A stretch of 64,000 nucleotides of DNA, taken from Modestobacter italicus (lineage in GTDB: Bacteria; Actinomycetota; Actinomycetes; Mycobacteriales; Geodermatophilaceae). The DNA lies in contig NC_017955.1 in assembly GCF_000306785.1 (NCBI RefSeq), forward strand, positions 1,054,001 through 1,118,000, given 5' to 3'. Under the pieces are notes generated by a model. That model saw only the letters and a list, made by a program, of their open reading frames with translations. It ran no database searches and was not told where the DNA came from. The position numbers were made by a program, and so were the translations under genes. Of this stretch, positions 17,517 to 27,871 are shown piece by piece (within the stretch, counting starts at the first letter, position 1; each line of letters opens with the position of its first letter).

Positions 17517-18416
17517 ATGACATCGACGCAGCTGGCACCGCCGGCGACCCCGACCGGCCCGGCGCCGGCCGTGCTCGTCCGCGGCCTCGCGAAGAGCTAC
17601 GGAGGCCGGGCCGTCCTCGACGGACTCGACCTCGAGGTGCGGCGGGGCGAGTGCTTCGCCCTGCTCGGCCCGAACGGGGCGGGCAAGACCACCACGATCG
17701 AGGTGCTCGAGGGCGTGCGCCGCCGGGACGCCGGCGAGGTGCTGGTGCTCGGCGAGGACCCGGCGGTCGCGGGCCGCGGCTGGCGGGCCCGGGTCGGCGT
17801 CGTCAGCCAGGGCGAGGGCGCCGGCCAGGAGCTCAGCGTCCAAGAGACCCTCGACCACTTCGCGCACTACACCGCCACCCCGCGGCCCACCGCGGAGCTG
17901 CTGGCCGCCGTGGGGCTCACCGAGCAGGCCGGCACCCGGGTGCGCCGGCTGTCCGGCGGCCAGCGCCGCCGGCTGGCGGTCGCCCTCGGCGTGCAGGGGA
18001 GCCCCGAGCTGGTGTTCCTCGACGAGCCGACGACCGGGATGGACCCGGTCGCCCGCCGCCAGTTCTGGCAGCTGGTCCGCGACCTGCGGTCCGGCGGGAC
18101 GACGGTGCTGCTCACCACCCACTACCTGGACGAGGCCGCGGAGCTCGCCGACCGGGTCGGCGTCGTCGCCGGCGGCCGGCTGGTCGAGGTGGCCCCGCCC
18201 GCCGAGCTGGGCGCCGCGCTGCGCCGGGTCGCCACCGTGCGCTGGCGGGAGGACGGCGACTGGCGCGAGGTGCGCAGCGAGACGCCGTCCCTGGTGCTGC
18301 GCGACCTGCTCGCCGCCACCCGGAACGAGGTGCCCGGCCTGTCCGTCACCCGTCCCGGCCTGGAGGACGTCTACCTCGCCCTCGTCGGTGCCACCCCCGG
18401 AGGAGACCCGCGATGA
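17517..18416 (+). CDS. ABC transporter ATP-binding protein (DrrA/multidrug type)
   Basis: 299 residues from ATG 17517. A complete nucleotide-binding domain: Walker A GPNGAGKTTTIE, Q-loop VVSQGEG, signature LSGGQRRRL, Walker B LVFLDEPTTGMDP and H-loop TTHYLDEA. The roughly 80-residue C-terminal extension is typical of ATPases that power daunorubicin-type exporters. It is the first gene of a four-gene string (ATPase, permease, kinase, regulator) in which every junction overlaps by 4 bp. The substrate is unknown; drug or envelope-stress export is inference. Confidence 0.94.
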   Translation: MTSTQLAPPATPTGPAPAVLVRGLAKSYGGRAVLDGLDLEVRRGECFALLGPNGAGKTTTIEVLEGVRRRDAGEVLVLGEDPAVAGRGWRARVGVVSQGEGAGQELSVQETLDHFAHYTATPRPTAELLAAVGLTEQAGTRVRRLSGGQRRRLAVALGVQGSPELVFLDEPTTGMDPVARRQFWQLVRDLRSGGTTVLLTTHYLDEAAELADRVGVVAGGRLVEVAPPAELGAALRRVATVRWREDGDWREVRSETPSLVLRDLLAATRNEVPGLSVTRPGLEDVYLALVGATPGGDPR

Positions 18417-19237
18417 CCACCGTCCTGGCACCCCGCCCCGCCCCGCCGTCGGCCGCGCGGATCGCGCTCGCCCGCACCGGTCTGGAGCTGCGGCTGTTCG
18501 CCCGCGAGCGGCAGCTCGTGGTGTTCACCTTCGCCTACCCGGTGCTGATGATGGTGATCTTCTCGGCGATCCTCGGGGGCGACGAGCGGCCGGGTGACAT
18601 CCCGTTCCCGCAGTACTTCCTGGCCGGGATCGCGGCCACCGGCATCATGCTGATCAGCTTCCAGGCGGTCGGGACGACGGTCGCCGCCGAGCGCGAGGCC
18701 GGCCAGCTGGCCCGGCTGCAGCTGCTGGGCACCCCGCCGGCCGCCTACTTCGCGGGCAAGGCCGGGCAGGTGCTGGTCGCGGTGGCCGCGCAGCTCGCGC
18801 TGCTGCTGCCGGTGGCCCGCTACGGCTACGACGTCCCGATGCCCGTCGACCTCGCCCACTGGCTCACCTTCGGCTGGGTGGCCGTGCTCGGGGCGCTGGC
18901 CGGCACGGTGCTCGGGATCGCGGTGTCGGCGCTGCCGGGCAACGCGTCCTCGGTGACCACCGGCATCTCCGCGCTGGCGCTGGTCCTGCAGTTCTTCTCC
19001 GGCGTCTTCTTCGGCTTCCTGGAGCTGCCCGGCTGGATGCAGCAGCTCGCCGCGCTGTTCCCGCTGAAGTGGCTGACCCAGGGGATGCGGTCGGCGTTCC
19101 TGCCCGAGCAGGCGGGCGCGTTCGAGGTCGCCGGCAGCTGGGAGCACGGTCGCACTGTCCTGGTGCTGCTGGCATGGGTGATCATCGGTCTCGTGGTGTG
19201 CGTGCGGACGTTCCGGTGGCGTCGGGCCGAGGGGTGA
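18413..19237 (+). CDS. ABC-2 type transporter permease
   Basis: 274 residues from ATG 18413, overlapping the ATPase stop (ATGA) with a GGAGGAG ribosome site inside the upstream gene. Six membrane helices are visible, e.g. LVVFTFAYPVLMMVIFSAIL, FLAGIAATGIMLISFQAVG and VLQFFSGVFFGFLELPGW; the FSGVFFPL-like segment is typical of ABC-2 exporters. Together with the preceding ATPase it forms a 2+2 exporter. Confidence 0.92.
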   Translation: MTTVLAPRPAPPSAARIALARTGLELRLFARERQLVVFTFAYPVLMMVIFSAILGGDERPGDIPFPQYFLAGIAATGIMLISFQAVGTTVAAEREAGQLARLQLLGTPPAAYFAGKAGQVLVAVAAQLALLLPVARYGYDVPMPVDLAHWLTFGWVAVLGALAGTVLGIAVSALPGNASSVTTGISALALVLQFFSGVFFGFLELPGWMQQLAALFPLKWLTQGMRSAFLPEQAGAFEVAGSWEHGRTVLVLLAWVIIGLVVCVRTFRWRRAEG

Positions 19238-20463
19238 CCTCCGGCTCCGGCTGGCGCGCTGCCGTCGTCCCGGCCCGGGACGACGGCAGCAGCCCGTTGC
19301 CGCGTGGGACGGCCCGGGTGGTCGGCGGGGTGCTGCACCTGGCGTTCGCCGCGGTGGTCGCCGTCGCGCTGGTCGAGGCGCTGGACGGCGACCGCCCGCT
19401 GCTGGTGGCGGCACTGGCGGTGTGGGCGCTTTCCTACCTGCTGGCCGGTGCGTGGGCGGCGGTCGACGCCGGCGGCCTGCGGGCCGCCGGCTTCCTGGCG
19501 GTGCACGTCGCGGTGGTGGCGGTGCTGGCCTGGCAGCAGCCGTCGCTGCTGTTCGTCATGTGGGTCGCCTACCCGCTGGTCTGGTTCGTGACCGGGACGC
19601 TGCCGGCGGGCGTGCTGTGGACCCTGGTGCTCGCTGCGGCCGCCACCGCCGGCCCGCTGGTCGCCTGGACGCGCGGCGACGAGCCGCTGTGGGGGCCGGG
19701 GGAGACGCTGCTGGGCGCGGCGCTGAGCCTGCTCATGGGGCTGTGGGTGCACCGCCTGCTCACCCTGAGCGTGCAGCGCGACCAGCTCATCGCCGAGCTG
19801 CAGGCCACCCGCGACGAGCTGGCGGTCGCGCACCACGAGCGGGGCGTCGCGGCGGAGCGGGAGCGGTGGGCGCGCGAGGTGCACGACACCCTCGCCCAAG
19901 GCTACACGAGCATCGTCGTCCTGGCCCAGACGGTGGCGGCCCAGCTGCCGGCGGACCCATTGGCGGCCGCCGAGCGGGTGGCGCTCATCGAGGAGGTGGC
20001 CCGGGAGAACCTCGGCGAGGCCCGGGCCATGGTCGCCGCCTTCGCCCCGGTGGCGCTGGACTCCTCGACGCTGGTGGAGGCGCTGCAGCGGCTCGCCGAG
20101 CGGTTCGGCCGGGAGACCGGGCTGGCCACCCGGCTGGACACCTCCGCGCTGGGCGACGGCGGCGGCCTGTCCCGCGCCGAGGAGATCGTGCTGCTGCGCG
20201 GCGCCCAGGAGGCGCTGGCCAACGTCCGGCGGCACGCCTCGGCCACCGCGGTGGTGCTGCGGGTCAGCCGGGTCGGGACGGGTGCGTCGGCGCAGGTCTC
20301 CGTGCACGTCGAGGACGACGGCGTGGGCTTCGACGCCGCGGCCGCCCCCGGCGTCGGGCTGGCCGGGCTGCGGGACCGGGCGGCGCAGGTGGGCGGTGCC
20401 GTCGACGTGGTGTCCGCGCCGGGCGAGGGCACCCGGGTGACGGTGCGGGTGCCGGTCCGGTGA
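19234..20463 (+). CDS. Sensor histidine kinase (NarL/DesK-type, HisKA_3)
   Basis: 409 residues from GTG 19234, overlapping the permease stop. Residues about 20-170 contain five or six membrane helices and little extracytoplasmic sequence. A coiled coil follows, then HisKA_3 with the phospho-acceptor His in REVHDTLAQGYTSIVVLAQ, then the HATPase_c domain (EALANVRRHASATAVVLRV; DDGVGFD; GLAGLRDRAAQVGG). Intramembrane kinases linked to ABC exporters commonly sense drugs or membrane stress; that role is inference. The partner regulator is translationally coupled. Confidence 0.93.
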   Translation: MTSGSGWRAAVVPARDDGSSPLPRGTARVVGGVLHLAFAAVVAVALVEALDGDRPLLVAALAVWALSYLLAGAWAAVDAGGLRAAGFLAVHVAVVAVLAWQQPSLLFVMWVAYPLVWFVTGTLPAGVLWTLVLAAAATAGPLVAWTRGDEPLWGPGETLLGAALSLLMGLWVHRLLTLSVQRDQLIAELQATRDELAVAHHERGVAAERERWAREVHDTLAQGYTSIVVLAQTVAAQLPADPLAAAERVALIEEVARENLGEARAMVAAFAPVALDSSTLVEALQRLAERFGRETGLATRLDTSALGDGGGLSRAEEIVLLRGAQEALANVRRHASATAVVLRVSRVGTGASAQVSVHVEDDGVGFDAAAAPGVGLAGLRDRAAQVGGAVDVVSAPGEGTRVTVRVPVR

Positions 20464-21095
20464 CCCGGGTCCTCGTGGTCGACGACCACCCGGTGGTCCG
20501 CGGCGGGCTGGTCGGCTGGCTCGCCGCCCAGCCCGACCTGGACGTCGTGGCGGAGGCCTCCGACGGGCTCGAGGCGCTGGCCGCGGTCGCCGAGCACCGC
20601 CCGGACGTCGTCCTGATGGACCTGCGGATGCCGCGGATGGACGGCGTGACGGCGACCGGCCGGATCGCCGCCGCGCACCCCGACGTCCGGGTGCTGGTGC
20701 TGACCACCTATGACACGGACGCCGACATCGTGCGGGCCGTCGAGGCCGGCGCGACGGGCTACCTGCTCAAGGACACCCCGCTGCCGCAGCTCGCCGACGC
20801 CGTCCGGGCCGCGGCCCGCGGGGAGACCGTGCTGGCGCCGCCGGTGGCGGCGAGGCTGATGTCCCGGATGCGCGCGCCGGCCGTCGAGGCGCCGACCGCC
20901 CGCGAGCTGCAGGTGCTCGCCGGGGTCTCCCGCGGGCTGACCAACGCCGAGATCGGCCGAGAGCTGTTCATCGGCGAGGCGACGGTGAAGACCCACCTGC
21001 TGCGGGTGTTCGCCAAGCTGGGCGTCGACGACCGGACTCGGGCCGTGCTGGTGGCCGTCGAGCGCGGGCTCCTCCCCGGCCCCGGCGCCGCCTGA
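20460..21095 (+). CDS. Response regulator, NarL/FixJ family
   Basis: 211 residues from GTG 20460, overlapping the kinase stop (GTGA). Receiver domain with acidic pocket VVDDHP, phospho-acceptor Asp54 in VVLMDLRMPRMDG, and the switch Thr and Lys in LTTYDTD and YLLKDTP. The C-terminal LuxR-type HTH is complete (TARELQVLAGVSRGLTNAEI; EATVKTHLLRVFAKLGVDDR). It probably autoregulates the ABC/two-component operon that it ends. Confidence 0.94.
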   Translation: MTRVLVVDDHPVVRGGLVGWLAAQPDLDVVAEASDGLEALAAVAEHRPDVVLMDLRMPRMDGVTATGRIAAAHPDVRVLVLTTYDTDADIVRAVEAGATGYLLKDTPLPQLADAVRAAARGETVLAPPVAARLMSRMRAPAVEAPTARELQVLAGVSRGLTNAEIGRELFIGEATVKTHLLRVFAKLGVDDRTRAVLVAVERGLLPGPGAA

Positions 21096-21252
21096 CGGCC
21101 TCCTGACGCCCGGCTCACTGCCCCTCCGCCAAAGGCGCGCTTTCGGTGGTCCGGCGTCTTCCGCGGCACCTTGTCAAGGGCGTCTCCGGATCTGTGGGCA
21201 GGCGTCTGACCTGGGGATTCAGGTCGCGAGATGGTGCTTGTTCCGCTAGACT

Positions 21253-21268
21253 TCGTACAGGTGTTCGA
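21253..21268 (+). promoter_or_regulatory. LexA (SOS) box upstream of the DUF222-HNH gene
   Basis: TCGTACAGGTGTTCGA matches the actinobacterial SOS box TCGAAC-N4-GTTCGA at 11 of 12 fixed positions. It ends 20 bp before the GTG start of the HNH gene, inside the expected promoter. This predicts repression by LexA and induction by DNA damage. The strong match and position make it credible; binding is not shown. Confidence 0.7.
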
Positions 21269-21288
21269 AGACGTGGCGGAGGTGTCCA

Positions 21289-22494
21289 GTGGGCGAGTTG
21301 CAGTCCGCGCTCGATGCGCTCGCCGCTGAGGACCTCTTCGCGCTGCCCTCGGGTGCGGTCCTGGCGCGCACGGCGGCGCTGCTGCAACTGGCCAATCGGG
21401 TCGCCGCGGAGCTGACCCGCACCGTGCGGCACGCTGACGCCACCGGCGCGGCTGAGCATGACGGTAAGAAGACGATGGCCTCCTGGCTGCGCGGCCACGG
21501 CCATCTCACCCCTGGCGAAGCCGGTCGGATGGTGCGCTCGGGTCGGGCCTTGGAGCATCTGCCGGCCACCGCGGCGGCGTTTGCCGACGGCACGGTGACT
21601 GCCGGGCAGGTGGCTGCGATCGCGCCGATCGCGGACGACGCGGCGCGGGCTGCCGCGGACGCGCAGGGCGTGGACCTGGGCGTCATCGACCAGGCGCTGG
21701 TCGTTGTCGCGCACAGTGAGTCTCACGCGCGGTTGCCGCAGGTGGTGCACCACTACCGGGAGGCCCTCGACCCCGACGGGGCCGAGCCCGACCCCACCGA
21801 GGGACGGCGGTTCACTGTCACCCGGCACGCCGATGGCAGCGGCACCGGCCGCTTCGACCTGGATGCGGTCGGGATCGAGAAGGTGCTGGCCGGGATCGAG
21901 TCGATCGTGCAGGCCTCCCGCCCGAAGGGTGATGAGCGGACCCGCGCCCAGCAGCAGGCCGACGCCCTGGTGCAGCTGGTCGACAACCAGCTGGCTGCCG
22001 GGAACCTGCCCACGCTGCGGACGCAGAAGCCGCACGTGGTGCTCGGGCTGGACATGGACGACTTCGTCGACCCCGCGACCAACCCCGGCGCCGCCAGGAC
22101 AGGGTTCGGGTCGCAGATCTCGGCCGCGCGGGCCCGCTGGCTGGCCTGCGACGGCAGCATCTCCCGCATCGTGATGGGCCCCGACGGGGTCCCGCTGGAC
22201 CTGGGCCGCGACCACCGGGTGGTCACGCCCGGGCTCCGCAAGGCCGTCGAGGCCCGCGACGGGCACTGCGTGTTCGCCGGATGCGATGCCCCGACGCACT
22301 GGTGCGACGTCCACCACCTGATCCACTGGATCAACGGTGGGGAGACCAACCTGGACAACTCCGGGCTGCTCTGCGAACGGCACCACACCAAGGTCCACCA
22401 CGGGTTCCGGGTCGAACGAGATCCCGACGGGCGATGGCACACCTGGCGGCCCGACGGCACCGAGATCCTCATCGGACCGAGACTGCTCGTCTGA
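21289..22494 (+). CDS. DUF222 / HNH endonuclease (13E12-family) protein
   Basis: 401 residues from GTG 21289, preceded by GGCGGAGG. A long helical DUF222 domain (residues about 1-300) is followed by an HNH nuclease motif: CVFAGCDAPTHWCDVHHLIH, then GGETNLDNSGLLCERHHTKVHH, with zinc-type cysteines and catalytic histidines intact. The family is multicopy in actinobacteria (13E12 repeats of mycobacteria) and is suspected of mobile origin; biochemical function is not settled. The gene and its leader look slightly less GC-rich than their neighbours. A LexA box controls it, suggesting SOS induction. Confidence 0.9.
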   Translation: MGELQSALDALAAEDLFALPSGAVLARTAALLQLANRVAAELTRTVRHADATGAAEHDGKKTMASWLRGHGHLTPGEAGRMVRSGRALEHLPATAAAFADGTVTAGQVAAIAPIADDAARAAADAQGVDLGVIDQALVVVAHSESHARLPQVVHHYREALDPDGAEPDPTEGRRFTVTRHADGSGTGRFDLDAVGIEKVLAGIESIVQASRPKGDERTRAQQQADALVQLVDNQLAAGNLPTLRTQKPHVVLGLDMDDFVDPATNPGAARTGFGSQISAARARWLACDGSISRIVMGPDGVPLDLGRDHRVVTPGLRKAVEARDGHCVFAGCDAPTHWCDVHHLIHWINGGETNLDNSGLLCERHHTKVHHGFRVERDPDGRWHTWRPDGTEILIGPRLLV

Positions 22495-22514
22495 CGCCCG
22501 TAAGCTGGTCTCCC

Positions 22515-23588
<1,074 letters not shown>

Positions 23589-23610
23589 CCGGGCCCGGGA
23601 CGCCGCAAGG

Positions 23611-24489
23611 TCAGGAGTCCCCGGGGTCTGCGCCGCCGAGGCTCGGTGAGCTGAGCGACTGGGTGCCGATCACCGCGAGCATCTGCAGCTTCTCGTGGCT
23701 CTCGGTGCCGGGCACTGCCGTGTAGACCATCAACCGGTGGGCCTGGTCCGGGTCGACGAGCGTCTGGCAGTTCAGCTCGAGCCGGCCGACCTCGGGGTGC
23801 TCGTAGCGCTTGACCTCGTCCGGGTGGATGCCCACCTCGTGCGTCTCCCACAGCACGCGGAACTCCTCGCTGCGCTCCAGCAGCAGGTCGGTCAGCTGCG
23901 CCGCCCGTGACCCGGGCCCGCGCACCGCCAAGAGGGCGCGGAGCCCGGCGGCGTACATGCGGGACAGGTGCGCCCGGTCCTCCGCCACGTGCAGCAGCCG
24001 GGCCGACGGGTCGGTGAACCAGCGGTAACCCCGGCTCCGCGCCGGGCCGGTGTACCGCGTCGCGTCGCCGGTGAGGGCCACCGACAGCGGTGTCTGGCGC
24101 AGCGTCTCGCCGAGCTCGGTGACGATCTCGGCGGGGGTGTCGCCGAGGCGGTCGAAGATCCGCAGCAGGCCCGGGCTCACGTGCTCGCTGCTCGCCCCCC
24201 GCTGCGGCGGCTGGTGCCCGGCCAGCCGGTACAGGTGGTCGCGCTCGTCGAGGGACAGGTGCAGCCCCTGCGCGATTGAGGCGATCATCTGCGCCGAGGG
24301 CTGCGGGCCGCGCTCGCGCTCGATCCGCGTGTAGTAGTCGGTCGACATGTGGCAGAGGACGGCGACCTCCTCCCGGCGCAGGCCGGCGGTCCGGCGGCGC
24401 GGCCCGCGGAGCAGGCCGACGTCCTCGGGCTGCAGCGCCTCTCGGCGACCCCGCAGGAACCCGGCCAACCCGGCTCGGTCGATCACCAC
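23611..24489 (-). CDS. XRE-family transcriptional regulator with MmyB-like ligand domain
   Basis: 292 residues; GTG 24487-24489 (or the next GTG) follows GGAGGAG. Residues about 5-80 are an HTH of the type [20 protein letters not shown] with [14 protein letters not shown]. The rest is the MmyB-like domain ([60 protein letters not shown]) thought to bind small ligands in actinobacteria. It is divergent from an SDR gene. Such regulators often control the neighbouring SDR, and the 202-bp gap holds two inverted repeats. Confidence 0.92.
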   Translation of the reverse strand: MVIDRAGLAGFLRGRREALQPEDVGLLRGPRRRTAGLRREEVAVLCHMSTDYYTRIERERGPQPSAQMIASIAQGLHLSLDERDHLYRLAGHQPPQRGASSEHVSPGLLRIFDRLGDTPAEIVTELGETLRQTPLSVALTGDATRYTGPARSRGYRWFTDPSARLLHVAEDRAHLSRMYAAGLRALLAVRGPGSRAAQLTDLLLERSEEFRVLWETHEVGIHPDEVKRYEHPEVGRLELNCQTLVDPDQAHRLMVYTAVPGTESHEKLQMLAVIGTQSLSSPSLGGADPGDS

Positions 24490-24510
24490 GTGTCTCCTCC
24501 TGCACGACGT

Positions 24511-24609
24511 CCGCCCGCCTCGTCGGGCGGCGCAGCCCTGTCTACCGGTGCTGCGCCGGCACAGCCACGGCCCGTCGATCCCCCTCTCCGCGACCCGGAC
24601 GGGGGGATC
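24511..24609. promoter_or_regulatory. Divergent promoter region with two inverted repeats
   Basis: CCGCCCG (24511-24517) faces CGGGCGG (24524-24530), and GATCCCCC (24577-24584) faces GGGGGATC (24602-24609). Both lie between the XRE regulator and the SDR gene. They are candidate operators for the regulator, but hairpins of this size are frequent in GC-rich DNA, so confidence is limited. Confidence 0.35.
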
Positions 24610-24691
24610 AGCGAGCCCTGCCTCCCGGCCGCGGGACGGGCGACGGTGGTGCCACGGCGCGACCAGCGCACCTCGACGACAGGAGCCCAGC

Positions 24692-25681
24692 ATGGCCCGC
24701 ACGACGATCGACATCACCGTCCCCGACCTCTCGGGACGACGAGCGGTGCTCACCGGGGGGAGCGACGGCATCGGCCTGGTCATCGCCCGCCGGCTCGCCG
24801 CGGCCGGCGCCGACCTGGTCCTCCCGGTCCGGGACCGCGGCAAGGGCGAGGCGGCCGTCGCCCACATCCGCGCCCGGGTCCCCGGGGCGACCGTCACCCT
24901 GCACGCCCTCGACCTCGCCTCGCTCGACTCGGTCGCCGCCTTCGCCGCCGCCCTGCTCACCGAGGGCCGCCCGGTCGACGTCCTGATCGCCAACGCCGGG
25001 GTGATGACCCCGCCGGAGCGGCGGACGACGGTCGACGGGCACGAGCTGCAGCTCGGGACCAACCACCTCGGGCACGTCGCCCTCGTGGCGCACCTGATGC
25101 CGCTGCTGCGCGCCGGCCGGGCGCGCGTCACCTCGCAGACCAGCGTGGCCGCGAACAGCAACGCCGTCCACTGGGACGACCTGGACTGGGAGCGCTCGTA
25201 CCACCCGATGCGCGCCTACAGCTCGTCGAAGATCGCCGTCGGCCTCTTCGCCCTCGAGCTCGACCGCCGCAGCCGGGCGCACGGCTGGGGCCTGACGAGC
25301 AACCTCGCCCACCCCGGGATCGCGCCGACGAACCTGCTCTCGGCCCAGCCCGGCATCGGCCGGCCCTCGGAGTCGCGCGAGATCCGGCTGATCAGGCGGC
25401 TGTCGGCGCTCGGCGTCGCCGGGACGCCGGAGACCGCCGCCCTCCCCGCGCTGCTCGCCGCCACGTCGCCGGACGCCGCTGGGAGCCGTTTCTACGGGCC
25501 CAGCCGGTTCCGGCACATGAGCGGCCCGCCGGCCGAGCAGGAGCTGTACCGGCCGCTCCGGAGCGCCGAGGACGCGCAGCGCATCTGGCGCCTGTCGGAG
25601 CAGCTGACGGGGGTGTCGTTCCCGGACGGGACCGCGGGCCCCGCCCTCGGCCTGCGTGCCGAGCACGGTCAGCCGGCCTGA
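24692..25681 (+). CDS. SDR-family oxidoreductase
   Basis: 329 residues from ATG 24692 with AGGAG 8 bp upstream. Cofactor motif [18 protein letters not shown] (LIANAGVM) and catalytic YSSSK, with the long C-terminal region of retinol-dehydrogenase/protochlorophyllide-reductase-like SDRs. NADP(H)-dependent reduction of an unknown carbonyl. Its head-to-head arrangement with an MmyB-type regulator suggests substrate-responsive control; this pairing is common in actinobacteria. Confidence 0.92.
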   Translation: MARTTIDITVPDLSGRRAVLTGGSDGIGLVIARRLAAAGADLVLPVRDRGKGEAAVAHIRARVPGATVTLHALDLASLDSVAAFAAALLTEGRPVDVLIANAGVMTPPERRTTVDGHELQLGTNHLGHVALVAHLMPLLRAGRARVTSQTSVAANSNAVHWDDLDWERSYHPMRAYSSSKIAVGLFALELDRRSRAHGWGLTSNLAHPGIAPTNLLSAQPGIGRPSESREIRLIRRLSALGVAGTPETAALPALLAATSPDAAGSRFYGPSRFRHMSGPPAEQELYRPLRSAEDAQRIWRLSEQLTGVSFPDGTAGPALGLRAEHGQPA

Positions 25682-25727
25682 GTCCGCGGCGACCGGCCCG
25701 GCGAGATCAGGGCGCCGTCCCCGGGGG

Positions 25728-25910
25728 TCACTGCTGGGCCGCGAACCGATCGTCGAGCAGGCGGTTCACGCAGCTCTCCGCCTCGTCGACGGCGTGCGCG
25801 TTCTCCGCGCTCGGGCACCGGTCCCACGAGCTGCGGGCCACGCCGAGCGCGATGTAGGCGACCGCGATGTCGTGGTCGAGCTGGTCGAGGCTGACAACGG
25901 TCGGGCTCAT
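25728..25910 (-). CDS. Small hypothetical protein, 60 residues
   Basis: Starts at ATG 25908-25910 with a strong AGGAGG ribosome site 5 bp upstream. The sequence (SPTVVSLDQLDHDIAVAYIA, then GVARSSWDRCPSAENA, ending NRLLDDRFAAQQ) is helical and soluble, with two Cys and no membrane segment. I do not recognise the family. The good ribosome site, balanced composition and lack of a competing gene support it. It is isolated between convergent and divergent neighbours. Confidence 0.65.
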   Translation of the reverse strand: MSPTVVSLDQLDHDIAVAYIALGVARSSWDRCPSAENAHAVDEAESCVNRLLDDRFAAQQ

Positions 25911-26027
25911 GACGACCTCCTGGCTTCGGCGTCTGCGAGCTGCACGCTAGGTCACAGGTATGACCGTTCTGCGGCACCGAGGTCATCGGCGGATGTCGGT
26001 CCGTCCCACGGCCGGTGGTCCCGGTGG

Positions 26028-26756
26028 TCAGCGCCGGGACAGCGCCGCGAGCGCGGCCTCGATCCGCAGTCGGGTGTCGTCGGAGGCCCAGCCGGCGAGG
26101 ACGGCCGCGTCACCGCCGGCGGTGGCCTCGATCGCCGCGTTCGCCTGGCGGTGCAGCTGGACCTTGGCCAGCCGGTAGGCCTCCGGCGACCGGGCGGCCA
26201 GCTCGGCAGCGAGCGCGACCGCCCGCGGCACCAGTTCGCCGGGCTCGGTGAGCTCGTCGACCATCCCCAGGGCCAGCGCGTGCTCACGGTCCTCGAGCTG
26301 CCCACCGAGCAGCACCCGGCCGGTGCGCGGGCCGAGCGCGTGCTGGACGACCTCCAGGGCGGTGGTCGGGAAGGGGACGCCGACTGCCAGCTCGGTCAAC
26401 CCGATCCGTCCGCCCGACATCAGCCGCAGGTCGCAGGCCAGGGCGAGCACGCAGCCGCCGGCGATCGCGTGCCCGTTGACCGCCGCGACCGTGGGCCGCG
26501 GGTGGTCGAACACGGCGCGGTAGGTGCGGGACAGCGCCGTCAGCAGCGCCTCGGTGTACGGCCGGCGGCCCTCCAGGATCCGGCGCAGGTCCACCCCGGC
26601 GGAGAAGGACGAGCCGGTGCCGGTGATGACCAGCGCCCGGTCGGATGCGCTCACGGCCTCGGTGAGGGCGTCCAGCAGCTCCACGTCGAGGGCACCGACC
26701 CGGCCGTGCTCGATCCGCAGGACGGCGCCGTCGTCCCGCTCCTCGGTGATCAGCAT
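26028..26756 (-). CDS. Enoyl-CoA hydratase/isomerase family protein
   Basis: 242 residues from ATG 26754-26756. Crotonase fold: oxyanion-hole segments SSFSAGVDLRRI and NGHAIAGGCVLALACDLRL, then LTELAVGVPFPTTALEVVQ. In classical hydratases the second segment reads GGGCE; here that catalytic Glu is Val, while the later Glu (LTEL) is kept. The protein may therefore be an isomerase, hydrolase or other crotonase-type enzyme rather than a 2-enoyl-CoA hydratase. It stands alone on its strand, with no beta-oxidation partners nearby. Confidence 0.85.
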   Translation of the reverse strand: MLITEERDDGAVLRIEHGRVGALDVELLDALTEAVSASDRALVITGTGSSFSAGVDLRRILEGRRPYTEALLTALSRTYRAVFDHPRPTVAAVNGHAIAGGCVLALACDLRLMSGGRIGLTELAVGVPFPTTALEVVQHALGPRTGRVLLGGQLEDREHALALGMVDELTEPGELVPRAVALAAELAARSPEAYRLAKVQLHRQANAAIEATAGGDAAVLAGWASDDTRLRIEAALAALSRR

Positions 26757-26896
26757 CGGGCCATGATCCACGCACCGGGGCGCGCGTGGTCCCACGGCGG
26801 CCCCGCCGTCCCGACGAGCACGACGACGGCACGTTCGGGTGAGCAGCGCCGGGAACGCCGTGGTTGGGCGGGTGTGCGCCCGGGCACCCGGCGGGC

Positions 26897-27871
26897 GTGA
26901 CCACACGCATCGGGCTGGTCGGCGCCGGGTTCATCGGCGGCCGGCACCTGGACTCGCTGAGCACGCTGGACGACGTCCGGGTCGTCGGGGTGGCCGATCC
27001 CCAGCTGGAGCGGGCGGAGCAGCTGGCCGCGCGCGCAGGGGCCCGCGCCCACCCCGGCTGGCAGCAGTTGCTCGACGCCGAGGAGCTCGACGCGCTCTAC
27101 GTCTGCGTCCCCCCGCACGGCCACGGCGCGGTCGAGGAGGCCGCGGTCGACCGGGGCCTGCCGCTGTTCGTGGAGAAACCGCTGGCCACCGACCTGGCCA
27201 CCGCCGAGCGGCTGGCCGCGCGGATCGAGTCCGCCGGGCTGCTCACCGCGGTCGGCTACCACTGGCGGTACCTGGACACCCTCGAGCACGCCCGCGAGCT
27301 GCTCGCCGCCAGCCCGGCGCGGATGGTGCTGGCCGCCTGGCTGGACAAGGCCCCGCGGGTGCCCTGGTGGTCGTGGCAGGAGCAGTCCGGCGGGCAGACC
27401 GTCGAGCAGGCCACCCACCTCTTCGACGTGGCCCGCGTGCTGGTCGGCGAGGTCGTCGGCGGGGCGGCGGTCGGGTCGAGGTCGGGCTCCGCCCCGGGCG
27501 ACATCCTGGACGTGACCACCGCGGCGCTCACCTTCGACACCGGTGCGGTGGGGTCGTTCTCGAACAGCTGCCTGCTGCCGCGCGGGCACCGGATCGGCGT
27601 CGAGCTGGTCGCCCCCGGGCTCGGGCTGTGGCTCACCGAGCACCAGCTCGTCGTCTCCGACGCCGACGGCGAGCGCACCCTCGACCGGCAGGTCGACCCG
27701 ATCGCGGCCGAGGACCGGGCGTTCGTCGCCGCGGTGCGCGGTGAGGGCGACGACGTCCGGGCCCCGTACGCCGAGGCGTTGCGCACCCACCGGCTGGTGA
27801 GCGCGGTGGCCGCGGCCGCCGCCGGGGACGGCGTCGTCGAGCTGGCCCAGCCCGCCGGGGTGCCGGCGTGA
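26897..27871 (+). CDS. Gfo/Idh/MocA-family NAD(P)-dependent oxidoreductase
   Basis: 324 residues from GTG 26897. Rossmann motif GLVGAGFIGGRHL near the N-terminus, the family signature VEKPLATDLATAE with its catalytic Lys, and the conserved YHWRYLDTLEHAREL segment. These enzymes oxidise or epimerise sugars and cyclitols. It overlaps the next dehydrogenase gene by 4 bp and heads the glycosyltransferase cluster, which suggests sugar-donor or polyol modification. The substrate is unknown. Confidence 0.92.
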   Translation: MTTRIGLVGAGFIGGRHLDSLSTLDDVRVVGVADPQLERAEQLAARAGARAHPGWQQLLDAEELDALYVCVPPHGHGAVEEAAVDRGLPLFVEKPLATDLATAERLAARIESAGLLTAVGYHWRYLDTLEHARELLAASPARMVLAAWLDKAPRVPWWSWQEQSGGQTVEQATHLFDVARVLVGEVVGGAAVGSRSGSAPGDILDVTTAALTFDTGAVGSFSNSCLLPRGHRIGVELVAPGLGLWLTEHQLVVSDADGERTLDRQVDPIAAEDRAFVAAVRGEGDDVRAPYAEALRTHRLVSAVAAAAAGDGVVELAQPAGVPA

